Assembly (NCBI GenBank): GCA_949317995.1
Contig: OX439044.1
Span: 52,098,166 to 52,162,165, forward strand
Source: Acholoe squamosa
Taxonomy: Eukaryota; Annelida; Polychaeta; Phyllodocida; Polynoidae
Direction of reading: 5' to 3'
DNA: 64,000 nucleotides
Part shown: positions 1 through 22,723 of the stretch, in pieces
Position numbering within the stretch: the stretch's first letter is position 1
How the letters are laid out: every line of letters starts with the position of its first letter
Notes under the pieces: generated by a model
Seen by the model: the letters and a program-made list of their open reading frames with translations, nothing else
Database searches by the model: none
Told to the model about the DNA's origin: nothing
Translations under genes and position numbers: made by a program

Positions 1-490
1 ACGGATGTCCATAAGTCACTTTTAGGATACCACCTGGTACCCCCCCCCCCGTATGTCATTTTCCCACATACGGCGGTCCATATGTAACATACGGAAGTCC
101 GTATGTGTCCCTAAGATAGGGAAAAACAGGGCCCTGAAATCGATGATTAAGCTCTAAATACCTTATAAACTGTTTTCAGTTTTGGGTTTCTGGTGAGTAT
201 CCCCAAAAACTGGCATAAAAATCTGCAAATTTTGATTATTGGAATGGTTGCCATGGCAACCAGAAACAGGCATATAGGTTGATTTCTCATAAAATGTTCA
301 TTTTACCACCCAAATATGGGCCATTTCTACCGAAAATGGTGCATTTTAAATGTAACCATTGAATGGTGTATCAAAAATCACCTTAATGTATTTTTATAAC
401 AATTTTAGAGTAATTTTGCCCTCCATTGCCCACTGGTGGCCAAAAGGGGAATTAAAAGTCCCCCGCGGAGGGGTGTTCTCCCTTGATGGG
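1..490. repeat. Short palindromic motifs followed by a diverged dispersed repeat
   Basis: Bases 20-110 contain repeated CATACGG/CCGTATG motifs in both orientations around a C10 run. From about 120 to 490 the sequence is recognisably related to 20870-21190: both share CCATGGCAAC, CCAAATATGG and a CTGGTGGC block, and both end in a CCCGC.GG segment. It is an old, diverged interspersed repeat that ends against the first supported ABCC coding segment. Confidence 0.5.
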
Positions 491-496
491 TCACAG

Positions 497-573
497 ATGT
501 TTCAAAGTGATCTTTACCAGCTGTTTACAACTTATTCTACCCATTTGAAGGTCAGTTCAAGAACAATGGACAG
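497..573 (+). other. Possible additional 5' coding segment with frame break
   Basis: The frame beginning after CAG at 494-496 reads MFQSDLYQLFTTY..., resembling the segment that precedes the T-D-x-R-V motif in ABCC proteins (pattern Q..L..LF..Y). It runs into TAA at 575-577, while the clearly coding exon (TDKRVQLMDEIIVG) is in another frame. A spliced solution would need a 23-nt intron (539-573 region), which is too short. It is either a one-base indel in an exon spanning 497-676, or this segment is not coding and the true previous exon is upstream. It directly abuts a dispersed repeat. Confidence 0.3.
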
Positions 574-11860
<11,287 letters not shown>

Positions 11861-12062
11861 TTCTAAATGTCATGTGTTGCGAGGGTAACTTTGTGCTACT
11901 GGCTCACTCACAGTAACAAATTGATTGCTTGAAGAACTTTTGACCTTTCAATGAGATGTGCACAGCAGTTATGTGTTGTGTACCACAATTGAGAAAGGTT
12001 AAGTTTGCAATTTATTATAGTAATGCAATATCCATTGACCGACTAGTAATCTATAACTGCTT

Positions 12063-12323
12063 CCAGGAGGGTCTTGCCAAAAGATAACGAGGATGAACCT
12101 CTCTAAATATTTTCAGAGAGTGCTGAGGAAAATGTGTATGGCCTAACTCATTTTCATAGCATTGACAAAAGAATTACCTCAGAATCTATGGGAAACTCAT
12201 TCCGAGAAGTGAAAAAATGAGCACGTTTTCTCTAAACGATTATCCAAACAATTATTTAGCAAGGCAAAAAACGTGCACGTTTTCATTCTCGGTTCACGTC
12301 TCTTTTTGGCAAGACCCTCCTGG
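12063..12323. mobile_element. 261-bp TIR element in the ABCC 3'-UTR region
   Basis: Left end CCAGGAGGGTCTTGCCAAAA is the inverted match of the right end TTTTTGGCAAGACCCTCCTGG (first base trimmed here as needed), about 22 bp with one mismatch. The interior also has ACGTGCACGTTTT-type inverted motifs. No target duplication is evident. Confidence 0.65.
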
Positions 12324-12736
12324 GCACCCAATGTAAGCAGCGAGTCGAAAGTCTCAGAGTTGGACGTAAACTCATTCCTCTGACGTTATTTTCTTCCTTG
12401 GAATATCAGGATTGTAAAATATGCAGTGGGCATGTTTGTGCTGCCTATTTGAATCCATATATATCTGCCTTATTAATCTATTGATTTATTGGACTAACAA
12501 GGTTGTAATATTTGTTGATCTATGTGTTAATATTGTTAACAGGGTGAGAGCCTTTCCTGTCCACCTGCAATGTAGTTAAGTAAGGTGAGCAGACGAAGAG
12601 AAGAATGATATTCCTTAGAATAGTCTTTGACATATTGATTCATGAAAGTGGGAAGTATAGTATCACTACAACCAATGGGCTGAATACCTGTCCTTGTTTT
12701 AAGTTCATCATAATATCTAATTAGGTGAAGATCCTG

Positions 12737-12742
12737 AATAAA
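12737..12742 (+). terminator. Candidate poly(A) signal of the ABCC4-like gene
   Basis: AATAAA lies 877 bases after the stop codon. It would give a 3'-UTR of about 0.9 kb that contains an inverted-repeat element at 12063-12323. No transcript evidence is available. Confidence 0.35.
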
Positions 12743-15300
12743 TAGATGACCAACTCTTTCCTACACTTGACCTTAGCTTTGTATGTAGAAGTTATATTCA
12801 TATTCTGTTTAAAACACATCAATTGCCATGAATTATGCTATCATCACCATTGATTGGATTAGCTTCAAACAAAAATGTCTTTTGCAGCAACTCTCTGTAG
12901 ATTCTGTAGTTTCAGATTATGTTCGTGTCGTATTTTTAAGATGCATTAAGAAATGGGCTGAGCTACCGTAATACCTCGTGTATAGGACGCAGCTTATATG
13001 TAAGGATATTACCTTAAAACTGCTCATAATCTAGCCCTAGGTGCACCTTATAGCTTCTCCCTCAACAGTATAACATAGTAACAGTTACCTTATATATAGG
13101 GGGTATGCTTTTTATGCCGGGTAAAATGGTATGTACCAACCTCACAAATGTTTCTGAAATTCTGTTGATAATATATAAACCTATAGAATCTAAAATAGGA
13201 TTATCAATTAATGAAAGATGGTCATATAATAATCTGATATGTAGATCAATGTACAATAGTTACTGAGGACAGGCACAGAGTTCCAAGTTGATATAGTCAA
13301 TGTTGATATCGCATTTTTGTGTATCAAATGGAAATAAGAAAACGTCAACTTCACATGACGTGTGAAAAGCATTAATTGGATATAAGTAAACATCTCCTGT
13401 GTACCAAACATCAAGATTTCCTTTCGTCCATTCGTCTTTAATGAGATTTTCTTTTAAACTGAAACAATTGAATGAAAACCATTCACAAGTTGAGAATGTT
13501 GGGGAGTTTTGAGGAGGTTAGTGAATTATTGCACTGGATGTTTACTCATTTTGTGCATTCCAATCATTATAGCAACATGATATTCCCAGCTAGTTAGTAG
13601 ACGTTGGGTCAATCTCAGCAATGGTTGGCACCATCAAGGGCAATATTACAACGTTGGGCCAATGTTGGCAGTCTGACGTCTTACCAGCATTGGCAAATTA
13701 ATGTTGGGCCAACATTGGCAGTACTCTCAGTAATTTGCCAACATTGGTAGAATACCAGATAATTCCTGTTGTACGAATGTTCGTATTTTATTGTTGTACA
13801 AACGTTGGTAGGTCTACCAACAGTGAGAAAGTTACAAATGTTGGCCCAACATTGGCAAAACAATATTTTTCAAACCTCCACTAGAGGGCATTGGGTTCGG
13901 GACATCCTTCAGATCTTATTATGATGACCATTGAATTGGATATCCTGTGTAATTTGGCATTTTTAAAAGCAAGAGATACTCCATTCTTAAAGTATGTGAG
14001 GATAGATGTCAAACATTTCTTGTGGAATGATAAAATATTGCTACCATTTGCATTAGGACACCATTTTATGGGGAATGATGGATATGCAAGGTCTGATAGG
14101 TAAGATGACTTTGTATCACTTCTTGGCAAATAAAGCTGATATTAAGATGAGAATACAGAGATGACAGTCTCTAAAATGATAATTCTTGACAGTCATTTCT
14201 TCAATAGATTCAATCACATTTAGGTCATATTCCTTACTATACTCTGTTGCAAACAAAGATTACGTTGCACTAAATTTGGTTGGCTAGACGTTGTCCCAAC
14301 ATCAAAATTTGACATGTCGGATAGGCTTTAGGTCTTTAAGTCTCACTACCCTACGCTACCAATTCACCACTACAAAGGGCCTGTCAAAATAGATCTAGCT
14401 GGGATGTGTGTCCTAGTGATGTTGTGATACTCAGCTGGGTTCCACTTGATGAATGGGTCGTTCCAATTCTGCAAAAGGGGAGGCAAAACTTTATTACATT
14501 ATTTCTCATGTCACTATGATCGGAAGCAACTCCCAAGTATGCTAAAGCCTGTGCTAAGACTATCAGGTTTTTCGTAAAATGTAAAGGGATGTCGTGGTAG
14601 ATGGAGAAAAATGTCTCTGTCGTTGGTAGAATGTTAATACAATTCAGATACATGACGTTTGATTGTGATGTTGATGTGTTCTATCAATGAGGGGTAGGGC
14701 GACTAGGCATCTACTGGATCTGACGACAAGCCTCTTATGTTCTAAATCAAAAGCATGTTCAAAAGTGGTCAAAAATACAAGACGTCATGAAGAGATCTCA
14801 TATTATGCTACAGCTGTGTATATATGTCGGCATTAGCAGCTATTATTTCTATCAAAAAGAAATCAATGAATCTCATTAACCCGAACGAATAAAGATGGAA
14901 TAGGCTATAGATTATTATCAAACGGACAATCACTTTATGAATATGACTTGAGGACATGGACAGACATTGTTGTTATGGTTGAAATTCATATTTACCAGGA
15001 AAGGCTGTCCAATCAGACTCAATTCTTGTTTTGCCATATTCTATTAACCAAAACATGTGATTAAATACTTTTCTTACGGGTATATTTTGGCATGATGCCT
15101 AAATTTTAGGATTATTCAGAACAGCTTAATCTGATTCCCTGGAAGGTGCTGCACAAAAGGCTGAGTCATTTATTGCCAGGTAGGGGGGGGGGCTTGTTAG
15201 ATATAGGGGTGGGGTCATTTTGAAAAAGAGCCCCTTGGTGGGGGACCAAAACCCAATAAACCTTCTCACGGGTGGGCGCGGTCAAAATTAAATATGGGGA
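12743..15300. other. Intergenic region with decayed elements, no gene seen
   Basis: 12966-13129 looks like a degenerate member of the CCGTAAT..TATAAG TIR family. 13585-13870 is a block of repeated TTGGGCCAA, CCAACATTGGC and ACGTTGG motifs in both orientations, starting with TTCCCAGCTAG, so it is probably a decayed DNA element. The open frames near 13.9 and 14.4 kb have no recognisable features. Just upstream of the next gene's flank is a G-rich tract at 15180-15300. Confidence 0.5.
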
Positions 15301-15339
15301 ATTCAAATACCCATCGCTACGTATCATAAGCGGTAAATC

Positions 15340-15645
15340 CACTATGACGCATAGGCCATGCGTGCGTCTGAAATGGATGCATGAGCTCGACGCAGAGGCA
15401 GTGGAGGCAGTCTCATGCATCAGACAATTGGATAAAAGGACAGACGCAATGGGTTGAGTCTGGATCCACTGTCCATGCGTTTCCCATGCGTCCTCCATGC
15501 GTCTACAGACGCAAGGCGGACGCATAAGTGGAAGCAGATTTTTGTCATGTGTGCGTCAACTCACTTATGATAGTCAGACGCAAACAGACGTATACCTCTG
15601 TTTTTCAATATCAAAAGCAATTAGATATTTCCATGCGTCTGCCTG
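15340..15645. repeat. Cluster of TGCGTC/GACGCA motifs, upstream side
   Basis: About eleven hexamers TGCGTC or GACGCA, in both orientations, lie within 300 bp directly upstream of the MADF-BESS gene (for example near 15344, 15362, 15390, 15442, 15490-15530, 15550, 15577, 15630). The best terminal match to the downstream cluster is GCCATGCGTCTG-like sequence in inverted orientation. It resembles the subterminal repeats of a transposon or a dense transcription-factor site cluster. Confidence 0.6.
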
Positions 15646-15777
15646 TGTGTCTGCCGAAGGCCGCTCCATCTAGTGTTAGACAAACACAACTTGTAGTTCC
15701 TCTCCTTCATGCACGTCGGCACCACTGTAGTAAATGTATCATGTGACCTAGTCTGTCCGTACAAACAGAAAACCAAA

Positions 15778-18596
15778 ATGGCTTCCCGTTGGACGAAACG
15801 TGCCTCCAAAGAGGTAGAAATAGATGAAATCCCAGACTCCCCGCCTCTCCAAGACACAAAGAAGGCAGGAAAGAAGAAGGTTGGTTCTTCTAGCACTTCC
15901 TTAAAGGCAAGGAAGGCGGCTGCTGTGCCTACTAGAACTTCCCCGCGGTTAAAGAAGGTCGGCAAACCAAAATCTCGGGTGGGTCTCCCTCCTCCCAAGA
16001 AGAGGGGTAGGCCTAAGAAGTCGACTCCACCTTCTGCTTCTGTACAAGAAGACAGCGAGACCGATGAAGACAATGTTCCTGGTACCCCCCAGTGTGATAA
16101 GTCTGTGAGAGGTCGAGGTAAGCCGCGCATTTCCCCCCACCTGAAGGCCCAGATAGAAGACATTCTTGTTCACGGAGAAGAAACTAAACGGCATAAATCT
16201 AGTAAATCCCTACAGTTTGAAAGACTGCCAGAAGAGTCAGGAGAGGGTGAGTCAGATTCTCAATCGCAGTCCCTTCTGCCTAAGATGCCAAAATCCAAAC
16301 GTTCCCGCAAGAGGGCTGCTAAGTGAAAGGAGGACGAGCTTGAAGTCGACAGCAAGGACAATCCAACCAAGGAAGAGATGGAAGATGTCTTGAACCAATC
16401 TCAAGGTACTATGGAAGGTGAGTTATAAGTTTGAGTCTGGACCCTAATATTGATGTCAGTAGCTATCCATGAAAGACATTATGCAAAATAGAAATTTATT
16501 GTTTCCCAACCTACCTGTTAGTTATTTCTGTTGGCTTTTAAGAAAAGGTTAAGCAAAGTCTATGTGTGTTTCATTGAATTTCTTTTTTTTTCTCTTCAAA
16601 GGTCATGGTGATTACACAAAACATCCAGTTCTAGACCAGGATCAAGAGGGAGAAGACGAAGACGGTGATGAGGTAGACCAAGATGCAGAGGACCTTGCCA
16701 ACCTGCAACCCACTATGCTGAAAATGACTCCATCCAAATTTGACTTGAAATTTGAAGACAAGGATATCGAAACTTGGTGGACAGAAGACCCTACCTGTGA
16801 GGAGACGCTCCGCAGGCTCTGGGAACAGGAGAGAGCTCTCTATGATATGAGGGCTAATGGCTATCGGGTGGCATCTGTGAAGGATTTGATCTACACCAAA
16901 ATGGCAGTTATTCTTAAGGTTTCACGTAAGTAATTACTTTATCATTCTTTTAATCCTATATTTTTTTGTTACTCAATTCTTAACATAGGCTTTTTAATAA
17001 AAAACCGGACCTTAAGTATTTGGTTAACAGTTTCATAACTGAAGTATTTGAATTAAAAAAAAAATAAAAAAATTGTTTCATTTTATACAAACATCTTACT
17101 GCAAGATATTGCTTTTTTTTCCAGCAAAGAAAATCGAAATCAGGATGAGGAGTCTCCGAAACATGTATTCCAAGATACTGAAAACTGGTAAAAGTGGTTC
17201 TGCTGCTGTAGGTAGAACCCCTCGACAGAAGGAGATATGCAGGTTGGTTGGGTTCTTAAGAACTTACTTGAACCAGAACGAAACCTACAACACCTACTCT
17301 GGACGCAGCCCCGGGAAGGCCACCTTCACATCTACCCCTAAGTCAAAGGGAACAGCTTCCCAGCCTATAGACTTAGAGGTAAGAGTGTGCTTTAGTTTAT
17401 AACTTTTAGATGAGACTTTAATGTGCACCCCCTTCTGTGTAAGTCTATTTTTTCCCCAAAAATTCTCAATCAAGTTCTTGTATATATATATATAACATGA
17501 AAATAATAATTATGTCTGCATTACTGGTGAAAACAAATAGGTCCCTTGTTTTTGTCTTGATTTGTAACTGTATAGGTTTTTTTTAGGCTCATGACGGGTT
17601 AAGATGTAATGGTAACTAATATTAGACAAACAGGGCATAAATTTCCTTTTTTTTCAGACTGACGAGAACTTGGAGACGTCTCAGATACAATTCCAGCCTA
17701 AGCGCCAGAAGTTGAAGCAGGAACGAGAAGAACTAGCTCAAGAGTTGGATCAAGATGAGGAAGAAGGTGAAGGAGATGTTGAGGGTGAGGGTAAGGAAGA
17801 GGAAGACGAGGAGGGTGAGGTTAAGGGTAGTCCTGTGTTCCAGCCTAGTAAAAAATATTACAGCAGAAACCAACACATTGGGACGCAGGCTGCAGCACAC
17901 CGATCTAAGCGTCTGAGTCCACACAATCCACAGAAGAAACAGAGTCAGCCTACTAAGTCGGGACTATCATCCAGCTGCAAGGATACAGCACCTTTAGCTT
18001 CTACCTCAAAAGACACTGTGAAAGGTGCAGGCAAAGGGCTGCATCACACCTCAAACAAAGGTAAGGGCCAGGAAACAGCCTTGGATAGGTACAATAGGTT
18101 GTTCAGCAAAGCAGAAGTGAAATCTGGCCTGCAATATAATGAGGATGGCTCATCCCAGAGAGCTTCTCTCTACCAACCATACACAGGAAAGGACACCTCC
18201 ATGCATGGGGGTGAGTCTTCCATGGAGGACAGGTCTACTGACTATGGTGTGGAAAACCCGTCTGCAAATTGGTACACAAAGCAAGGACCTGAACATCGTC
18301 GGATCCGTGAGGCTGAGCTGGACAAAAAAAAAGCCGAGAAGGCCAAGAACGACCCAGTGTTGAGGATGATGGAAAAAAAATCTGAAAACCTAGAAAAAAT
18401 GGTCGAAGTTTTGTCTAAACCCAAAGTCACTAGTCAGCCTCTTACCTCAGACCCTGTTTCATCAGATGCCCAACTGTGGGCTGACTCTTTGGTCAGACAG
18501 GTAGAGCAGATGTCACCGAAACTGCAAAGGAAGTTCATGCGTCATGTTACTAACATGGTGTATGATGCTTTAGACGGGGACTGGCCTTCTAAGTGA
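15778..18596 (+). CDS. MADF-BESS domain nuclear protein with AT-hook (one in-frame TGA)
   Basis: Exons 15778-16417, 16602-16925, 17125-17378 and 17658-18596 join in phase (GT-AG throughout) to 718 codons plus stop. The start ATG at 15778 has a good Kozak context (AAAATGG); an in-frame ATG at 15709 is also possible. Features: Lys/Arg-rich N-terminus with AT-hook KKRGRPKKS (residues 74-82); acidic stretch 215-245; a MADF (Myb/SANT-like) domain about 280-368 (LRRLWEQERALYDMR ... RMRSLRNMYSKILK); a second acidic run; a Lys/Glu-rich predicted helix; and a C-terminal BESS-like motif 676-711 (LWADSLVRQVEQMSPKLQRKF). MADF-BESS proteins bind DNA and self-associate. Exon 1 contains TGA at 16324-16326 (codon 183), after which the same frame stays open to the donor. 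Either this copy is inactivated, the base is a CGA-to-TGA variant, or the stop is read through or spliced out. Family assignment is by pattern only. Confidence 0.75.
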
Positions 18597-19111
18597 ACTT
18601 GATTCATGTTTGTCGTCCGCGATGATTAAGTATAAAAGACGGAAGTTGTCAAATAACACACGACAAGAGAAATTTGTTTGAACATTTTGTATAAAAAAGG
18701 AAAAGAATTTTGAGTTTATTTATATAATTCTGCAAGAAAACCTTGCGTGGTGCTTAATATGGAAATTTACATGTTCATGTCTTATGTTACTATGACAAGT
18801 ATTTATCCAAGTTTTTTACAGTTGGTGCTCTAGAACATTTTGTTTTAGATGAATGATGCATGATTCTAACTTATGATTTATTATTTTTTGTTCTCTCGAT
18901 GCTCTAGGACTTAACTTATAAAGTTCAGCGTTTATATATTAAATGACAGTACAAACTAAAAGTGTACATGTATGATATATAGGGCTTCCCGAACACAGGT
19001 GCCTTTCTTAAGACTTTCCCTCAAGGATCAAGATCTCATGACTCTTTTAAACACATACGGGTTCTAAAGAAGAAGATAAATAATTTATTCTATGCTTACA
19101 CAAAAACAGAT

Positions 19112-19112
19112 A

Positions 19113-19162
<50 letters not shown>
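19112..19162. repeat. (AT)n microsatellite
   Basis: About 25 AT units, following CATAT, in the presumed 3' flank of the MADF-BESS gene. Confidence 0.9.
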
Positions 19163-19166
<4 letters not shown>

Positions 19167-19300
19167 GTTCATGTTTGTTCACTTACCAGGGCTAGGGTTC
19201 CATATATCCTGCCTCAATGAAGGAAGAAGCCTACACATGTATCAGAAAAGTGTCTTAAGCGAAAGTATATTCCAGTTCAAGAACTTGTGTTAATTTCTTT

Positions 19301-19306
19301 AATAAA
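19301..19306 (+). terminator. Candidate poly(A) signal after the MADF-BESS gene
   Basis: AATAAA about 700 bases downstream of the stop. The interval 18597-19300 holds AT-rich non-coding sequence and an (AT)n run at 19112-19162. Confidence 0.3.
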
Positions 19307-19569
19307 GGTTCATGTTTTTGTTGTTAATCATACTATTTCTTTATTTGTATCTGAATGATATGCATACATAAGTTTATCTCATGAACCACAGTGTACATGA
19401 CTTACTTAGCTGAAAAGGAAATGTCTCTGACATTGCCATTACTGGCCACACACTAAAGTTCATAGACTCCGGGGTCCACACTTAGCGCTCAAAATAGAAG
19501 TCATGTTGCATAACAACGTCCCACTGTTTGGGAAGTTCTCCCTCCTTGGTCAGACACCATCCCGCGTAG

Positions 19570-19680
19570 ACGCAGACCCATGAAGCTGAATTTTTTTTGA
19601 AGACGCAGGACCAGACGCACGGCCGAGACACATGTGATTGCCCCCAAAACAGACGCATGGCTGACGCATAAGCCAAAGTA
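19570..19680. repeat. Cluster of GACGCA motifs, downstream side
   Basis: Five GACGCA hexamers plus CAGACGCATGGCTGACGCA lie within 110 bp. The reverse complement aligns with the upstream cluster start near 15344-15375 (GCCATGCGTCTG shared). Together the two clusters bracket the MADF-BESS gene. Confidence 0.6.
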
Positions 19681-19741
19681 ATCATGATTGGTCATGAAAG
19701 TTTCACCCATAATTGTATTCTTTGTTTTCATTGAAATAAAG

Positions 19742-19847
19742 GACTAACTCAATCATCCAGGAAACACTCAGCAGAGAATTCTCAAGGATGACAGTTTTAA
19801 CAATTGCACACAGACTAAACACAATCATAAAGTATGACAGGATTTTG
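19742..19847 (+). pseudogene. Duplicated penultimate exon of the ABCC4-like gene
   Basis: 106 nt, the same length as exon 11110-11215 and nearly identical, including [19 protein letters not shown]. Flanking intron sequence is also conserved: CATTGAAATAAAG before the acceptor and GTAAGAC after the donor. The reading frame and both splice sites are intact, but no other ABCC exon is visible nearby, so it is an orphan remnant of a tandem duplication. Confidence 0.9.
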
Positions 19848-20514
19848 GTAAGACCTTATTTTATTATTTCTGTAATATCAGTACCAAGTTCAGTTTACTT
19901 ATTATTGATAGTTCACCATCCTGTTGGCCCTTTTAAATATAGAAATACAAGATTTGCCAAAAGGTTATAATGCTTTTCATATGCAAAACCAGGAAAAGTG
20001 GCATATCTGAGACTGAAAGCACTTGGCTTTAGTTATTAAAATCATGTTTCAGGAGAGTTGGCCAGCACTGTGTTTATCCTCATGACATATTGCATCAAAC
20101 ACAGTGGCGGATATTGTTCTGTGATTGCCTGGTACATGGACATGACAAGAATTCTGAGACATCCCGTTTCTATAGGGGACTTTGAGCTTTTGATGCTGAT
20201 TAAAAGAATTGAAGCAACATGTGTAAAAAGGTGCACTTGTGGAAATACAATATTTGTATCCAGTCACTTACCTATTCCCCATGACATAGGCAGATACTGC
20301 TGCTGGAATGGACGCTGATGGCCCCTAAATTTAGGAGCAAGTCCATAGTTTTCTAAATGATTTCATGTGGGTCTGGGTGACCCACAGGGTTGGAGGATGG
20401 AATTTCCCTGAAGATAATCGTTATTCATGTCCAAATAATCATGTTATATGCCGCTGGAAAGAGGAAATCACCAAATTGGACATATTCTTTTGAGCACAAT
20501 CCTCAGGTGCAGGC

Positions 20515-20600
20515 CCACATAATTTTTTCTCCCTTGGAACATCAGGATTCTAAGGAATGTAATGGGCATTTGTATTGATGTATGTATCTGTATGTTTGTA
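20515..20600 (+). pseudogene. Fragment of duplicated ABCC 3'-UTR
   Basis: CCTTGGAACATCAGGATT followed by TGGGCATTTG matches CCTTGGAATATCAGGATT.. TGGGCATGTTTG at 12394-12440 in the authentic 3'-UTR. Its order relative to the duplicated exon is preserved (exon, then UTR). I could not find the terminal coding exon between them (19848-20515), so it has been deleted or has decayed. Confidence 0.6.
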
Positions 20601-20639
20601 TTCGATTTATAAGTAAAGAATAGATAAAATTATCTATGA

Positions 20640-21780
20640 AGGGCAGTGTAGACAAGGCTTGACCCTACTAACCTCCTTAACAAGGAGCTGATCATGGTTT
20701 ATTAATTGTCATCGATAACTATTAAATAACGGAGGTGTTTTTATCTAACCTTTTTCATATAAAAATATATGATGCCAAGCATTGTAAGGCTGGAGCCGCA
20801 GTAGAGGAGGTTCAACTGCTGAAGGCGACGTTGGTTTTAATTCACTGAAAACCCTCAGCTATCCCCCTCAGCTAGCCATTTCTCAAACGCTATAAATGGG
20901 ATCATTGATTTTCTTATTTAGAATGAAAATAATGTTTCCATGGCAACAGAAATCAACAAAAATGCCTATTTTGGCCCAAAAACATTCTTTTTAATGCCAA
21001 ATATGGACCCTTTCCCCAAAAAACAGAATGTTTTATAAAAAATCATTGGATTGCCCATAAAAAAGTAGCCTATAGCAGTTTTAAGCATATTTTTCCTATT
21101 CTAGCCCATAGTAGTGCCCCCTGGTGGCTAAAACAGGTACTAAATCCCGCAGGAACCCCCATTTCTGCTTGCTGGCTCACATATGTAACTACCTCACAAG
21201 GTGGCAGGTATGTGTCAGTAATGTTTTATGATCAGGCTTTCATTTTTTTTTAAATGAAGGTATTCACTACTAAGGAATGTAGGTGATAAATTATATCATA
21301 CATAAATCTACAGCTTCAGGGAGTGGGCCTCAGCCCATTGCACATGGCTAGTGCACATGGCCCAAACCATGCATCTGTATGAAGTATGTTCGTCGACTTA
21401 TGGTTCCAACATTCAAATGGTAGAGCCAGGGTCAACCTACTTATCAACCAACCAGAATTTCAGTATACATGCACACCATGATTACTGTTGCCTTAATGCA
21501 ATAAGGTTGTATTCTTGGACAACACGTAAAAAGTGCCTCCATGAGAAGCCCCATGGAGGTACCTTTTACCTTGTTAACGCAAATAGAGATATAACATTAT
21601 TGCACTAAGGCAACGATGTATTTTATTTTGAAATTACTCCCTATTTTTAAGTCCTATAGATTGTTACTTTAGTGTGAAATGGGTGGCGAACTTCTTTCCG
21701 ATTACTGCATTTCTTGCACATGATCCAAACCATAATCATAGGGCCATAATTACAACCTAACTGCACTGTAATACCCTTTC
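20640..21780. repeat. Gene-free interval with a diverged dispersed repeat
   Basis: 20870-21190 is the second copy of the repeat at 120-490 (shared CCATGGCAAC, CCAAATATGG and CTGGTGGC landmarks). The rest shows no coding signal. Confidence 0.5.
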
Positions 21781-22095
21781 TTTTTTGAAGTCGTTTATTG
21801 GGCAAAAACAAGGTACATAATAAAATGTAAGATGTTTAACCTAGCACCTACGCATTGTAGTGCTTACGCTAGGACCCACTATATAACTTAATTCTATTCA
21901 TGATACATTTTTGAAAACAACAATAGCAGTCACATTACATAGTTCGTTCTACATAGCATACTAGGGTAATAATAGTTGTAGACCACCCTAAGTAACAAAT
22001 TTGATGCCAAAATATAATATGCCTTTAGTTGTGATGATGATGAGATGAGATGAACATGAAAGTAAATTATCACAAGTCTATTACATGTACTTAGT

Positions 22096-22590
22096 TTATA
22101 TAAAGCAATTTGGATAAACTTTCCTTACACTATTTTTAAATTTATAGATATTGTTGATGACAGTATATTCTGGTTTTAATTGATTCCATCTTATTATAGC
22201 TCTATAATAGGCACTTCTTAATACAATTGGTTTCAGGCTATGTGAAACAATCAATCTTTTACCTTGATGAAAACGCCTAGCTATGTTCCTCCTATCCACA
22301 AGATTAATATTCTGGGCTAACATAAATCCATAGGATAGTAGATGTAGGTCTCTTCTAACACAGAGGTCTGAGCAATTGCCCCGATCTTGCATTTGTTTAG
22401 TAGTCATAATAGAATTTTCTTCTAATTTGACCTTATATACCATCCTTAAGGCTCTATTCTGTAGCATTTGTAGATTTCTATTTTCTCCTCTATAATCCCT
22501 ATCCCAAATGTAATCACAGTAGTCAAATATAGGTAATATCATGGATTTAAATACAGTTAGAGAAGCATTTTCATCTAGTAGGTTTCTCAC
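22096..22590 (-). pseudogene. LINE ORF2 C-terminal region
   Basis: 164 codons reading MILPIFDYCDYIWDRDY.., then LQMLQNRALRMVYK and ending with YKFKNSVRKVYPNCFI at a stop. This is the post-RT thumb and C-terminal segment typical of CR1/L2/Jockey-like elements. The 3' part after 22096 is non-coding. Confidence 0.8.
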
Positions 22591-22723
22591 TCAACCCATT
22601 TGGAAAATCTTATGTCTAACAACTCTCATAGCATTTTCTCTATGTCTCACAAATTTCATCTCGGTATCCATTTTTTTCCTAGATAAGCAAAATTATCAAC
22701 TTTTTCAAGGATCAGATTGTTCA

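Noticed and set aside
15709..15780. Upstream in-frame ATG as the start of the MADF-BESS protein
   Set aside because: Weaker start context than ATG 15778, and the extra 23 residues lie close to the flanking motif cluster; not excluded, only less likely.
16500..18600. Selenoprotein reading of the TGA in the MADF-BESS gene
   Set aside because: No functional reason for selenocysteine in a basic linker, and CGA-to-TGA mutation is a simpler explanation; I did not identify a SECIS-like structure, though I could not search for one rigorously.
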